This document shows positions 14,357 through 23,507 of a stretch of DNA of 40,459 bases, in pieces. The first letter of the stretch is position 1. Each line of letters opens with the position of its first letter. Below the pieces are notes generated by a model. That model was not told the DNA's origin. It made no database searches and worked only from the letters and a program-made list of their open reading frames with translations. Position numbers and translations under genes: made by a program. The DNA is from FEN-1219 sp035644475 (GTDB lineage Bacteria; Pseudomonadota; Gammaproteobacteria; Steroidobacterales; Rariloculaceae), in NCBI GenBank assembly GCA_035644475.1, contig DASQOL010000156.1, positions 1 through 40,459 of the forward strand, read 5' to 3'.

Positions 14357-15717
14357 GCCGTCAGCCTCTCCAACGCCGCCACGCTGCCCTCGATCGGCAG
14401 GCGCACGTGGAACCGCGTTCCTTCGCCGACCGTCGACTGCACGTCGAGCGCGCCGCCATGCCGATCGATGACCACGCGGCGCACGATCGCGAGACCTTGG
14501 CCCGTGCCCTTACCGATCTTCTTCGTCGTGAAAAACGGGTCGAAGATGCGAGCCACGTTCTCCGCGGGAATGCCGCAGCCGGTGTCCGCGACCGTGAGCT
14601 CGACGAACGCGCCGTCGCGGCGCGTGGAGATCGTGATCTTCCCCTTCTCGCCCTCCCCGCGCCCGGCCTCCTCGATTGCATGCGCGGCGTTGACGACGAG
14701 ATTCAGCACGATCTGGTTCACGGCAGACGGAATCGCCTCGATTACGGGGATGGTGTCGTCGAGCTCGAGCACGACGTCGGCTACGTACTTCCACTCGTTG
14801 CGGGCGACCATCACGGTCGCCTGGATCGCGCGGTTGAGATCCACGGGCTCCTTCTCGTCGGCGCCCGGATGCGAGAACTCCTTCATCGCCATCACGATCT
14901 TCTTGATCTGGCCGACGCCGTCGCGCGACTGCTGGATCGCGAGGGGGATCTCGCCCCGGATGTACTCGAGATCGGCGTCCTTCAAGAGCGCGCGGTAGTC
15001 GTCGATCGCGCCGAGCGGCGCGAGCTTCGCCTCCACCGACTTGGCCGCGAGCGCGAGCAGCGGCTCGAACGCGCTCAGGAGCGGCAGCAGGTTAGTGACG
15101 GCGTCCTGGAGGAACGTGAGGTTGTCGCTCACGTACTGCGACGGCGTGTTGATCTCGTGGGCGATACCGGCCGCGAGCTGGCCGATCGCCTCGAGCTTTT
15201 GGCTGAGCCTTAGCTCGGTCTCGAGCTGATCGCGCGCACGTTCTGCGGCGCGCAGCTCCGTCACGTCGAACACTGTTGCGATCGCGCCCGTGAGCTCGAG
15301 CTTCGCGTTGAGCACGGGTGCTCCGTAGAGGAGCCCGTCGACAACCTCGCCGGTGGCGCTCAGGTATTGCATCGACCAGTCCGTAACTTCCTCGCCGCGC
15401 ATGAGCTGCGCCCAGACCGCGCGGCGCTCCGCGGTGTCGCCCGCGGGCATGAAGTCGGCCGACGAGCGGCCGAGCACCTGTTCCTTCTTGTAGCCGAGGC
15501 GCTTGAGCCAATAGGTGTTGACGTCGACGATCCTGCCCGCCGAGTTCGCGGCGTACATCATCACCGGCAACCGCTCGTAGACCCGCTCCAGCGTGCGCTG
15601 AGCGTCGGCTTCGAGATTGATTCCCAGGCTCGTAGAGACGTCCACCGACTCCCCCTCGGCTGTTCCATAGACCGAAGTCGGGCGGAATGCGCCATTCTTG
15701 AGCAATGGGGCGCTCAA
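14353..15717 (-). CDS. PAS-domain sensor histidine kinase
   Basis: 454 residues. One PAS domain (~42-155) is followed by a DHp helix with phospho-acceptor H187 in GIAHEINTPSQYV. An unusually long four-helix linker follows (to about residue 290), then a HATPase_c domain with N box NLVVNAAHA, G1 DTGCGIP, F box FDPFFTTK and G2 GTGQGLAI. No membrane segment or signal peptide is seen, so it should be cytoplasmic. The first start is TTG 15717; GTG 15645 with a GGGGGAG site is a good alternative. It begins a four-gene operon of three response regulators, so its phosphate may be shared by all three. Confidence 0.9.
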   Translation of the reverse strand: MSAPLLKNGAFRPTSVYGTAEGESVDVSTSLGINLEADAQRTLERVYERLPVMMYAANSAGRIVDVNTYWLKRLGYKKEQVLGRSSADFMPAGDTAERRAVWAQLMRGEEVTDWSMQYLSATGEVVDGLLYGAPVLNAKLELTGAIATVFDVTELRAAERARDQLETELRLSQKLEAIGQLAAGIAHEINTPSQYVSDNLTFLQDAVTNLLPLLSAFEPLLALAAKSVEAKLAPLGAIDDYRALLKDADLEYIRGEIPLAIQQSRDGVGQIKKIVMAMKEFSHPGADEKEPVDLNRAIQATVMVARNEWKYVADVVLELDDTIPVIEAIPSAVNQIVLNLVVNAAHAIEEAGRGEGEKGKITISTRRDGAFVELTVADTGCGIPAENVARIFDPFFTTKKIGKGTGQGLAIVRRVVIDRHGGALDVQSTVGEGTRFHVRLPIEGSVAALERLTA

Positions 15718-15718
15718 C

Positions 15719-15734
15719 TGTGAGTCGGCTCACA
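15719..15734. promoter_or_regulatory. Inverted repeat TGTGAG-TCGG-CTCACA upstream of kinase operon
   Basis: A perfect 6-bp dyad with a 4-bp spacer lies directly upstream of the kinase start. It could be an operator or a hairpin hiding the leader; an AAGGAG site lies just beyond it at 15735-15740. The regulator is unknown. Confidence 0.35.
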
Positions 15735-15868
15735 CTCCTTAGCGGCTCGAATAGATTTGGCAACCTCGTCGACTGCGAGAGCATCGGCCGAACGGGATGC
15801 AACCGCTTCGAGGTGCTCGCCTGGCCGAGGTGGCCCGCGCCTGTCTGTCAGCAGGATCTCATCGGAAA

Positions 15869-15897
15869 TGCGCGCCGGGGGGGTGCCCCGGCGCGCA
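15869..15897 (-). terminator. Strong GC hairpin downstream of the propeller gene
   Basis: TGCGCGCCGGGG and CCCCGGCGCGCA form a perfect 12-bp stem with a 5-nt loop, 10 bases after the stop of the minus-strand gene. On that strand it is followed by TTTCC, a short T-run, consistent with an intrinsic terminator. Confidence 0.7.
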
Positions 15898-15906
15898 CGT
15901 CGGCCG

Positions 15907-18060
15907 TCAGTGCGCGAGCGGATCCGGCCGGATCTGGAAGTGCACGAGCTTACCGAGCGTCCCCTTGCCGCCCTCGATGTGCCAGATCAAGTGCGTGCCG
16001 TAGTTCGCCCAGAGTCCCCGGCCCTTCCAGCCCGCGGTGGGATCGTCGATGCGGCCGTCGAGGCCGCGGTGATAGAAGCCTAGCGGGTACGGCACGCGGA
16101 GCTTCGTCCACTTGCCGGTCGCGGGATCGAGAATCAGGATCGCGTCGGAGTTGCTGCCCGTGGCGAGCGGAGTGTTGGGGCCGAAGCCGGCGACGTCGTG
16201 CTGGTCCACCCAGTTGTAGTAGTGGAAGTCCGACGGGATGTCCGTGCCCTTGAAGCGCGGGCCGTCCGAGAGGTAGAGCTTCCAGCCCTCGGCGCAACCC
16301 GTACCGTCGAGCTTCGCGGGCGTCTTGCACTGGCGGCGGTCGAAGCTCGCGAGATGGCTGCTCGCGGCGAGCGCGGTCCAGATCACGCCGTTGCTGTCGA
16401 TGTCGATGCCGCGCGGGTCGATGCCGGGATCGGGCACCTTGTAGACCTCGGTGACGCAAGTCTCGGGCGGATTCGCGCCCCGGTCCACGCGGATGATGTA
16501 GCCGGGGAAGTCCTCCGACGCGCCCCACGCCGAGTTGTCGACGGGGCTCGGGATCACGGAATAGAGGTTATGGCGGACCTCGGTGTCGCGCTGCGCATTG
16601 GTCTCGCCGGGCTTGTTCCACGGCTTCGTGATTTTGCCGTCGCCGTTGGTGTCGACGATCTGCGGGCACCAGCCCTGCGACGCCTGCTCGTCGCCCGTGC
16701 GGTCGTACTCGCGCACGTTGAGCCAGCCGACGATCGGGCCGGTGAGCTCGTTGAAGTACAGCGTCGTGTCCGGGTCCGTGTCGAACTGCAAATGGTGCGT
16801 GCCGAAGCACGTGTCGATGAGCTTGAACTTGCCGGTGGCCGGGTCGTACACGGACGCCTGCCGCGCGCTGAACGTGAGCGGATAGTACTTCGCGAACTTG
16901 TTGCTCGAGCCTTCCTTGCACCAGTCCGCCTCGTTCTCGCGGACCTTCGACGTCGCCCAGACGCGGCCCTTGCGGTCGATCATCGGGTTGTGCGGATCGG
17001 CCGGGTTCTCGAGGCCCCATAGATGCTGCATGCCCCAGAAGTTCGACGGCATCGCCGGCGGCGGGAAGCGCGAGGAGACCTTGCGCGGGTCGTCGCGCGT
17101 CGGAATCGTGATCTCGTGCGTGCTGTTCTCGATGGGGTCGAGCACCGCGAGCCGGCCGTGACCGGCCGACACGGCGTACACCGGGCCGTAAGCGTTGACG
17201 GTGGGGTCGTTCTTGTCGGTCGAGATCTCGTCGTGCATGAACGAGTTGTCCACGCCCCAGTCCCAGAGCGTGACGACGACGTTGCGCTCGGGTCCGGGCG
17301 CGGGCCGCGGCGGCGGGGGCGGCAGCTCGCCGTTCGCTACGCGGGTCGTCCAATCGGCGAATACTTTCGCGCCGGCCTGGATGCCGAACACCGCGAACTG
17401 ACCGGCCATGTAGGTGCCGCGCACGCCGAGCTGCGTGCGATAGATCCACGCCTCCTCCGGCGTCTTGAATCCCAGGTGATCCATGTGGCCGAGCGAGCGC
17501 GTGATCTGGTTGCCGAGCTGGTGGCAGAAGTTGCACTGGCTCTTGATGTTGTTGATCCACTGGCCCTGCACCTTGAGCTCCGGCGGGATGCCGTTGCCGC
17601 TCGGGCCCGTGCCGGGGAACTCGCTCTTCGCCGGCGGCTGCAGCAGCGACAGCCAGTAGTTGCCGGGATAGACCTTCGCGGCCTCGGCCGCGTCTGCCGC
17701 GACCTTCGCGGTGAGATCGAGCTTGGTGTCGCCGGGCCGGCCCTCGACCTTGTCGGAGTCGGCGAGGCCGTAGCCGCGGACCCAGACGTTGTAAGTCGCG
17801 TCCGGCAACTGCGGCAGCACATAGCGACCCTGGTCGTCGGTCACCACGATCTTCACGAACGGCGTTGGCAGCTCGTCGGTCTGCGCGATCACCCAGACGC
17901 CCGCTTCGGCGCCCTTGCTGCTCTTCACGGTGCCGCTGATGAAGCCCTCGGGCATTACGCGCGGCGCCGCGGCCGCGATGGCCGCGAACGACAAAGCCGC
18001 TGCGGCGAAAGCGGCGCGGAGCCTGAAACGCAGACAGTTACTGCGGCTTCGAGTATTCAT
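15907..18060 (-). CDS. Exported regulatory-domain / CXXCH / beta-propeller-like protein
   Basis: 717 residues from ATG 18060 (AGAGGAAG site). A signal peptide ends near AAAAA(32). Residues ~40-105 form a carboxypeptidase-regulatory-like (CarboxypepD_reg) beta-sandwich (GFISGTVKSSKGAEAGVWV). A single CNFCH motif at about residue 180 looks like a covalent c-type haem site. The remainder, with repeated VYDPATGKF, DSNGVIWTAL and ILDPATGKW turns, resembles streptogramin-lyase/SMP-30-like propellers. A DTNGDGKIT loop could bind calcium. The protein is periplasmic. It follows the isomerase gene by 57 bases and may share its transcript. The substrate is unknown; an oxidoreductase or sugar-related role is possible. 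Confidence 0.8.
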   Translation of the reverse strand: MNTRSRSNCLRFRLRAAFAAAALSFAAIAAAAPRVMPEGFISGTVKSSKGAEAGVWVIAQTDELPTPFVKIVVTDDQGRYVLPQLPDATYNVWVRGYGLADSDKVEGRPGDTKLDLTAKVAADAAEAAKVYPGNYWLSLLQPPAKSEFPGTGPSGNGIPPELKVQGQWINNIKSQCNFCHQLGNQITRSLGHMDHLGFKTPEEAWIYRTQLGVRGTYMAGQFAVFGIQAGAKVFADWTTRVANGELPPPPPRPAPGPERNVVVTLWDWGVDNSFMHDEISTDKNDPTVNAYGPVYAVSAGHGRLAVLDPIENSTHEITIPTRDDPRKVSSRFPPPAMPSNFWGMQHLWGLENPADPHNPMIDRKGRVWATSKVRENEADWCKEGSSNKFAKYYPLTFSARQASVYDPATGKFKLIDTCFGTHHLQFDTDPDTTLYFNELTGPIVGWLNVREYDRTGDEQASQGWCPQIVDTNGDGKITKPWNKPGETNAQRDTEVRHNLYSVIPSPVDNSAWGASEDFPGYIIRVDRGANPPETCVTEVYKVPDPGIDPRGIDIDSNGVIWTALAASSHLASFDRRQCKTPAKLDGTGCAEGWKLYLSDGPRFKGTDIPSDFHYYNWVDQHDVAGFGPNTPLATGSNSDAILILDPATGKWTKLRVPYPLGFYHRGLDGRIDDPTAGWKGRGLWANYGTHLIWHIEGGKGTLGKLVHFQIRPDPLAH

Positions 18061-18117
18061 TAGCTTCCTCTGGGTCGGGTGCGTTCGGATTCGTAAACTA
18101 GCCGCCGAGCGCTCGGA

Positions 18118-19050
18118 TCAAACGTCCATGATCGCGAGCGCTTCCTCGATGCTGCGGATCGGGTCGCGCCCCGGAGTGACGCGCCACTCGTGGCTCACGT
18201 AGCCGTTGAACGGCAGCTCGGCGATGACCTGCGCGATGTAGCGGTAGTTCATCTCTTGCGTGTAGTCGATCTCGGTGCGCTGCGGCACGCCGGCAGTGTG
18301 AAAGTGCGCGATCCATTGGATCGACTTGCGGAGGTTCTCCGCGATGTCGCCGTCCATGATCTGCAAGTGGTAGAGGTCGCAGACGAGCTTCACGTGCGGC
18401 GAGCTCACGCGCTCGCAAACGTTCACGCCCCACTCCCAATGGCCGAACACTTGGTCCTCGCGGCCGTAGTTCGGGTCCAAGCGCTTGTTGTTCATGTTCT
18501 CGACGGCGATCGTGACGTTCTTGTCCTCGAGCTGGCTCTTGATCTTGTTCAAGAACACGACCGCGTTGTCCGCGGCCTGCTCGGGCGGCATGCCGCGCTT
18601 CTGGCCGCCGATCGAGATGAACGTGCGGATCTTCTCCTTGGCGAGCGAGTCGATGTAGGGCCGGATCGCCGTCTCGAGATCCTTGTGGACCTCCGAGTGA
18701 ATCAAGCCGTTCGGGAACGTGACGGGGCCCGCGCCCGCGAGTAGTGGCTCGAGGCCGTACTTTCGCAGTGTGGGCCAGTCCTCCGGCCCGATGAGGTCGA
18801 AGCCGTAGGCGCCGACCCGCGCGGCCTCGCGGCACTGGTCGTCGAAGGAGAGGGTGGTGTTGGCGCCGAAGTTGATGCGCCAGAGCCCCTGCTTGATGCG
18901 GCCTTTGCGCGGGATCTTGGCCGGCGCCGGCTGAGCCCCCGCGGGCGGCGTCTGCCCGGTGCGGGCCCCGCCCGATTGTTGACCCGCCGCCGGCAGCATG
19001 GCCACCAAACCCGCTGCGGCTACACCGCCGAGCACGTCTCTTCTTTTCAT
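18118..19050 (-). CDS. Tat-exported TIM-barrel sugar isomerase/epimerase-like protein
   Basis: 310 residues from ATG 19050. The N-terminus has a twin-arginine pattern (MKRRDVLGGVAAAGLVAML) and then a Gly/Pro/Gln-rich linker. The rest is an AP-endonuclease-2/xylose-isomerase-like barrel of the hydroxypyruvate isomerase group. TIAVENMNN, VCDLYHLQIMDGD, HFHTAG and SHEWRV carry the expected metal-binding Glu, Asp, His and Glu. It would act in the periplasm on a small keto-sugar or hydroxypyruvate-like substrate; which one is not determinable. A CCGGCCA/TGGCCGG hairpin at 19060-19082 lies just upstream of the start. Its neighbour is an exported propeller-like protein, suggesting a shared periplasmic carbohydrate role. 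Confidence 0.88.
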   Translation of the reverse strand: MKRRDVLGGVAAAGLVAMLPAAGQQSGGARTGQTPPAGAQPAPAKIPRKGRIKQGLWRINFGANTTLSFDDQCREAARVGAYGFDLIGPEDWPTLRKYGLEPLLAGAGPVTFPNGLIHSEVHKDLETAIRPYIDSLAKEKIRTFISIGGQKRGMPPEQAADNAVVFLNKIKSQLEDKNVTIAVENMNNKRLDPNYGREDQVFGHWEWGVNVCERVSSPHVKLVCDLYHLQIMDGDIAENLRKSIQWIAHFHTAGVPQRTEIDYTQEMNYRYIAQVIAELPFNGYVSHEWRVTPGRDPIRSIEEALAIMDV

Positions 19051-19199
19051 TCTCGCCCCCCGGCCAGCCTCTGTTTGGCCGGAGCCATCTTATTCCCCAC
19101 GAGGGCGAGTTGCACGGCCGCACCCGTCCCGGCGAGGCTACGGCAGTACGTCGATCAGCGCGCGAAGCTCGCGCCGGCGCGCAGTCTCGACGCGAAGGA

Positions 19200-20381
19200 T
19201 CAGACGGCGCGCAGCGCCCGCGCCACGGGCAACCGCGCCGCGCGCAGCGCCGGGAACAGGCCGCCGAAGAAGCCCACGGTCACCGCCCAGACCATGCCGG
19301 TCGCGAGCAACGCCGGCGTGATCTGCATCTTGACCACGAGCGAGCTCGTGCCGTTGCCCATCGCGAAGGTATTGCCGCCGAACCACAGCCACGAGACCGC
19401 GGCGCCGATCGCGGCGCCCGCGGCCGCGAGCAGCAGCGACTCGGCGAGCACGGAGACCACCACGCCGGTCGAGCCGAACCCGAGCGCGCGCAGCGTCGCG
19501 ATCTCCACCGCGCGCGTGCTCACGGCCGAGTACATCGTGTTGAGCGCAGCGAACAGCGCGCCGAGCGCCATGATGCCGCCGACGAAGTACGTGACGAAGT
19601 CGAGCAGCTGGTTGATGCTCTTCGACTGGCGCGCGTAGTACTCGGTCTCCCGCTCCACCGAGACGCTCAGCGTCGGATTGGTGGTGAGCGCGGCCTTGAA
19701 CTCGTCGAACGCGGCCTCGGACTCGAGCAGCGCCGTGAGGCTGTTGGCGGCGGTGCGCTGATACGCCGAGAGCAGCGTCGACTCGTCGACGAGGAGCCGC
19801 GACTCCTGCGCGTCGCCGCCGCTCTCGAACGTGCCGACGATCGTCCACTGGCTGTCGCGCAGCGCGACCTGATCGCCGATCCCGAGGCCCTTGAACTCGC
19901 CGTTCGCGCCGCGGCCGACGATCGCCTCGCGCAACCCGGGGCGGAACATCCGCCCGTCGACGAGCCGCACCTCGGGACGCACCGTCGCGGCCGCGGGCTC
20001 GATGCCGCGGACCGTGACGCCCGCCATCGTGTCGTCCTCTTTGCGGTGCATGCTCACGGCGATCATCATCTCCGCGCTCGCCGCGGCGTCGCCGTCCGGA
20101 GTGCGCGCGATGCCGGGCGCGTCCTTGATCGTCGCGATCGCGTCGACGAGCAGCGTGCTCGCGGTTTCGTTGCTGGCGCCGCTGCGTAGAACCACCGCTC
20201 GGTCCGGACGAGCCGAGTCGCGCAGCGTGCCCGTCAGGCTCCGCGTCATGCCGAACACGGAGATCACGACGCCGACCACGCAGGCGATGCCGATCACCAC
20301 GACGCTCGACGCGCCGATCCGGCTCGGAACGCTGCTCAGGTTCATCGCCGTGACGGCGCCGATCTGCCTAAACGTACCCAT
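19200..20381 (-). CDS. ABC transporter permease, FtsX type (second of pair)
   Basis: 393 residues from ATG 20381 (AAGGA site); a longer frame to 20423 lacks merit. One N-terminal membrane segment (~residues 27-47), a periplasmic MacB_PCD-like domain, then three FtsX helices from ~270 with the coupling motif TRAVEIATLRALGFG. It lies 22 bases after the first permease and forms the other half of a heterodimeric exporter. With the ATPase and fusion protein upstream it builds a MacAB/DevBCA-like tripartite system that pushes periplasmic or membrane-extracted substrates through an outer-membrane channel. No TolC-like gene is in the window. Confidence 0.9.
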   Translation of the reverse strand: MGTFRQIGAVTAMNLSSVPSRIGASSVVVIGIACVVGVVISVFGMTRSLTGTLRDSARPDRAVVLRSGASNETASTLLVDAIATIKDAPGIARTPDGDAAASAEMMIAVSMHRKEDDTMAGVTVRGIEPAAATVRPEVRLVDGRMFRPGLREAIVGRGANGEFKGLGIGDQVALRDSQWTIVGTFESGGDAQESRLLVDESTLLSAYQRTAANSLTALLESEAAFDEFKAALTTNPTLSVSVERETEYYARQSKSINQLLDFVTYFVGGIMALGALFAALNTMYSAVSTRAVEIATLRALGFGSTGVVVSVLAESLLLAAAGAAIGAAVSWLWFGGNTFAMGNGTSSLVVKMQITPALLATGMVWAVTVGFFGGLFPALRAARLPVARALRAV

Positions 20382-20403
20382 GCGATTGGTTCCTTCGCGT
20401 GAA

Positions 20404-21552
20404 CTAGCGCGCCGCGAGTGCATCCACGATGTTGAGGGTCTGCGCGCGCCTCGCGGGCAGCACCGAGCTCACCACCGCCAGCGCAGCCGCGAGGGCGAAC
20501 CCCGCGCCGATCACGCTCCACGGCAACCTCAAGCCGCCGGCGCCGATCATCCGGTAGATCGGCGGCTCCGCGAAGTACGCGACCGTGAGGCCGAGGCCGG
20601 CGGCGAGCGCGCAAATCAACAGGGCTTCGCCGAACACGAGGCTGACCACGGTCCCGTTGCCGAAGCCGTAGGTCTTGAGCACCGCGAGCTCCGGAATGCG
20701 CTCGCGCACCGACTGCATCATCGTGAACGCCGTGACGAGCAACAGCGCGCTCATGATCGCCGCGATGATCGCGTTGATGAAGAAGCCGATGTCGCCGGCT
20801 TGGCTCATGCGCCCGCGGATCCAGTCGCGCTCGTTCTGCGTTTGCGTTTCGAACGCGGAGTTCGCGAACAGCCTGTCGATCTCGTCCGAGATCGCCGCGG
20901 CGCGCTTCGCGTCGGCGATCCGGGCGAAATAGAGCGTCACGGTGCCGTTGCCGAACGTCCGAGCCTCGTCGAAGTAATCGTAGTTCATCCAGAGCTCGTT
21001 GCTCGGGATGTTGTTGGTCCAGGTGTAGGTGCCTACGATCTCGAACGACCATTCGGGCGCGCCGTCCTTGCGCACCCAGACGTTCGAGCGCAGCGGAATC
21101 CGATCGCCGACCTTCCAGCCGTACTCCTTGGCGAGATCCTCGCCGATAACCGCTCCGTCGCGCGTCCTCTTCATCTTTTCGACGACGTCCGGCGCGAGAT
21201 TGATCTCCGGGAACATGATGCCCATGCGCGCGATGTCGACAGCGCCGCTGCTGAAGCTGTTGCTCGGCTCCTGGTAGTAGCCGCCGAAGAAGTTGTAGTA
21301 GCCCGCGCCCTGCACCCCGTCGACACGCTCGATCCGCGCGAGATGCGCGAACGGCAGCGGCTCGCTGATGTTCACGCGGCTCTGGATCCTCAAGCGCGTG
21401 TCGCTCATCGAGCTCACGATGTCGCCGAGCGCCGCGCTCACGCCGTGCAGCGCGCCGAACAACAAGAAGGACACGAGCACGCAAAGAAACGTGAGCACGC
21501 TGCGCACGGGCTTGCGCCAAAGGCCGGCCCAGATCAGCGGCAGATACCTCAT
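20404..21552 (-). CDS. ABC transporter permease, FtsX type (first of pair)
   Basis: 382 residues; ATG 21552 overlaps the ATPase stop by 4 bases (ATGA), indicating coupled translation. It has an N-terminal helix (SVLTFLCVLVSFLLFGAL), a periplasmic domain and a C-terminal three-helix FtsX block with RIPELAVLKTYGFGN as the ATPase-coupling motif. It ends in PARRAQTLNIVDALAAR, a usual FtsX-family terminus. It is paired with the permease downstream. Both are about 390 residues, so the pair replaces one homodimeric MacB-like permease. Confidence 0.9.
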   Translation of the reverse strand: MRYLPLIWAGLWRKPVRSVLTFLCVLVSFLLFGALHGVSAALGDIVSSMSDTRLRIQSRVNISEPLPFAHLARIERVDGVQGAGYYNFFGGYYQEPSNSFSSGAVDIARMGIMFPEINLAPDVVEKMKRTRDGAVIGEDLAKEYGWKVGDRIPLRSNVWVRKDGAPEWSFEIVGTYTWTNNIPSNELWMNYDYFDEARTFGNGTVTLYFARIADAKRAAAISDEIDRLFANSAFETQTQNERDWIRGRMSQAGDIGFFINAIIAAIMSALLLVTAFTMMQSVRERIPELAVLKTYGFGNGTVVSLVFGEALLICALAAGLGLTVAYFAEPPIYRMIGAGGLRLPWSVIGAGFALAAALAVVSSVLPARRAQTLNIVDALAAR

Positions 21553-22244
21553 GCGGCCGCCCCGAGGGTGGTATCGGTCAACGTGCCCTTGTCGACGTAC
21601 AGCCGGCGCGATGCGTGATCGGCCGCGCGTGGATCGTGCGTAACCATGACGATTGTTTTGCCGTGGTTGCGATTGAGCATCTGCAGAAGATCGAGGATCG
21701 ACTCGGAGGTGTCGCGGTCGAGGTCGCCCGTGGGCTCGTCGCAGACGAGCAGCGTGGGGTCGGCGATGATCGCTCGCGCGATCGCGACGCGCTGCTGCTG
21801 GCCACCCGAGAGCTCCGACGGCTTGTGCTTCGCGCGGTCGGCGAGCCCCACGAGCTCGAGCGCCGCGTGCACGTTGCGCTTGCGCTCGCGGCTCGAGAGC
21901 TTCGTGAGCAGCAACGGCACCTCGACGTTACGCTCGGCCGTGAGCACCGGCAGCAGGTTGTAGAACTGAAAGATGAAGCCGACGTGCCGGGCTCGCCACT
22001 TCGCGAGCTGGCCCGACGACAGTTGGTCGATGCGCTGCCCGGCCACCGCGATCTCGCCCTTGTCGGGCCGGTCGAGCCCGCCGATCAAGTTCAGCAGCGT
22101 GGTCTTGCCGGACCCCGACGGCCCCATGAGGGCCAAAAACTCGCCCGCCTCGACGTCGAGGTTCAGGCCGTGCAAAACCTCTACACGCTGCTTGCCGCGC
22201 ACATAGCCCTTGACCACGTTCCTGATCGAAACCAACGCCGCCAT
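21549..22244 (-). CDS. ABC transporter ATPase, MacB/LolD family
   Basis: 231 residues from ATG 22244, preceded by TAAGGAG at good spacing; a GTG at 22250 is too close to that site. Walker A GPSGSGKTT (~residue 40), Q-loop FQFYNLLP, signature LSGGQQQR, Walker B LLVCDEPTGDLD and H-loop THD are all intact. The LSSGQLAKWRARHVGF stretch is typical of the lipoprotein/macrolide export ATPase group. It follows the fusion protein gene by 9 bases and overlaps the permease gene. It powers the exporter from the cytoplasmic face. Confidence 0.95.
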   Translation of the reverse strand: MAALVSIRNVVKGYVRGKQRVEVLHGLNLDVEAGEFLALMGPSGSGKTTLLNLIGGLDRPDKGEIAVAGQRIDQLSSGQLAKWRARHVGFIFQFYNLLPVLTAERNVEVPLLLTKLSSRERKRNVHAALELVGLADRAKHKPSELSGGQQQRVAIARAIIADPTLLVCDEPTGDLDRDTSESILDLLQMLNRNHGKTIVMVTHDPRAADHASRRLYVDKGTLTDTTLGAAA

Positions 22245-22253
22245 GACCACTCC

Positions 22254-23507
22254 TTAGCGATTCGCAACTCGAACCTTCATTCCGTCCGCGAGCTTGGACA
22301 GGTCGCCGACCGCGACCCGCGCACCCGAGGTGAGACCGGACAGGACGACCTGCCCGCTCGTAATCCGCTTGCCGAGCCGCACGCTGCGCCGCTCGAGGGC
22401 GCCGTCGGCGATTACGAACACCACTCCGGTGTCGCCGCTGCCCTGGACGGCCTCGGCGGGCACGATCACCGCTTGCGAGGACCGGGGCGTCGCCGACGCC
22501 GCCGATTGGGGCTTGCCCGCGGGCTCGTCGAGGAACGCGACCCGCACGCCCATCTGCGGCAGGATCCGCGGATCGCGAACCTCGAAACCGACGCGCACCT
22601 TGACGGTGGCCTTGGCGCGGTCGGCCGTGGGGATGATCGCGATCACGCGCGCCGGGATGTCCCACTCGGGATAGGCGTTGAGCTTCACGCTCACGCTCTG
22701 GTCCGGATGCACGCGGTTGATGAAGTTCTCGCTGACGTCGACCTCGACCTCGAGCGACTGCATGTCGACGATCGTGCCGACGCCGGTGCGCGTGTATCCG
22801 CCGCCGGCCGAGTTCGGCGACAGCATCTCGCCTTCCTGAGCCGCCTTGACGGTGACGACGCCCGCGAACGGCGCGCGCACCACGGTATCCTCGAGATTGC
22901 GCTGCGCGTAGGTGACGGTGGCCTCGGCCACCTCGACCGCGCGCCCCGCGACGTCGAGGCTCGTGCGCGCGGCGTCGTAGCTCGCCTTGGCGGTGTCGAA
23001 GCTCTGCGCGCTGATCACCGCGCGCTCCAACTGCTGCTGGTTGCGCTGGAACGTGGGCTGCGCGTTCTCGAACGCGACCCGGGCGGCGTTCAAGTTGGCC
23101 TTGGCCTGCTCGCGCTGGGCGAGCGACTGCGCCAAAGCCGCGCGCGCGTTCGTGTCGTCGAGCCGGGCGATGATCTGGTCGCGCTCGACGCGCTGCCCTT
23201 CCTCGATCGACACCTCGACGACCTTGCCCATGATCTTGGAGGAGACGGTCGCCTGCCGCCGCGCGACCACGTACCCGGACGCGTCGAGGATGGACCCGGG
23301 GCCCACCGGCATGTCCGCCGGCGCGGCTTGCGCCGTTGCCGCGCCCACTACGACGCCGCGGTGCGTGAAATACCACCACCCGGACGCGCCGAGCGCCGCG
23401 ACGACGAGCGCGACGACGATCCACACCCACCAGCGCGGTCCGGCGACATCCGCCTCGGCGGGTCGCTCGATCCGGAGCTGATCGAGCAGCACTGCTCTAT
23501 CCGACAC
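22254..23507 (-). CDS. Periplasmic membrane fusion protein (HlyD/MacA-like)
   Basis: 417 residues. The start is placed at GTG 23507 because GGGGAGG lies 4-5 nt upstream and a short cytoplasmic tail then leads into one membrane helix (WWVWIVVALVVAALGASGWWYF). A lipoyl half-motif (ASGYVVARRQATVSSKIMGKV), a coiled-coil hairpin (~residues 115-210), the second lipoyl half (VRAPFAGVVTVKAAQEGEML) and beta-barrel domains follow. This is the RND/MacA adaptor layout that bridges the inner-membrane permeases to an outer-membrane channel. It is the first gene of the four-gene efflux operon. Confidence 0.93.
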   Translation of the reverse strand: MSDRAVLLDQLRIERPAEADVAGPRWWVWIVVALVVAALGASGWWYFTHRGVVVGAATAQAAPADMPVGPGSILDASGYVVARRQATVSSKIMGKVVEVSIEEGQRVERDQIIARLDDTNARAALAQSLAQREQAKANLNAARVAFENAQPTFQRNQQQLERAVISAQSFDTAKASYDAARTSLDVAGRAVEVAEATVTYAQRNLEDTVVRAPFAGVVTVKAAQEGEMLSPNSAGGGYTRTGVGTIVDMQSLEVEVDVSENFINRVHPDQSVSVKLNAYPEWDIPARVIAIIPTADRAKATVKVRVGFEVRDPRILPQMGVRVAFLDEPAGKPQSAASATPRSSQAVIVPAEAVQGSGDTGVVFVIADGALERRSVRLGKRITSGQVVLSGLTSGARVAVGDLSKLADGMKVRVANR

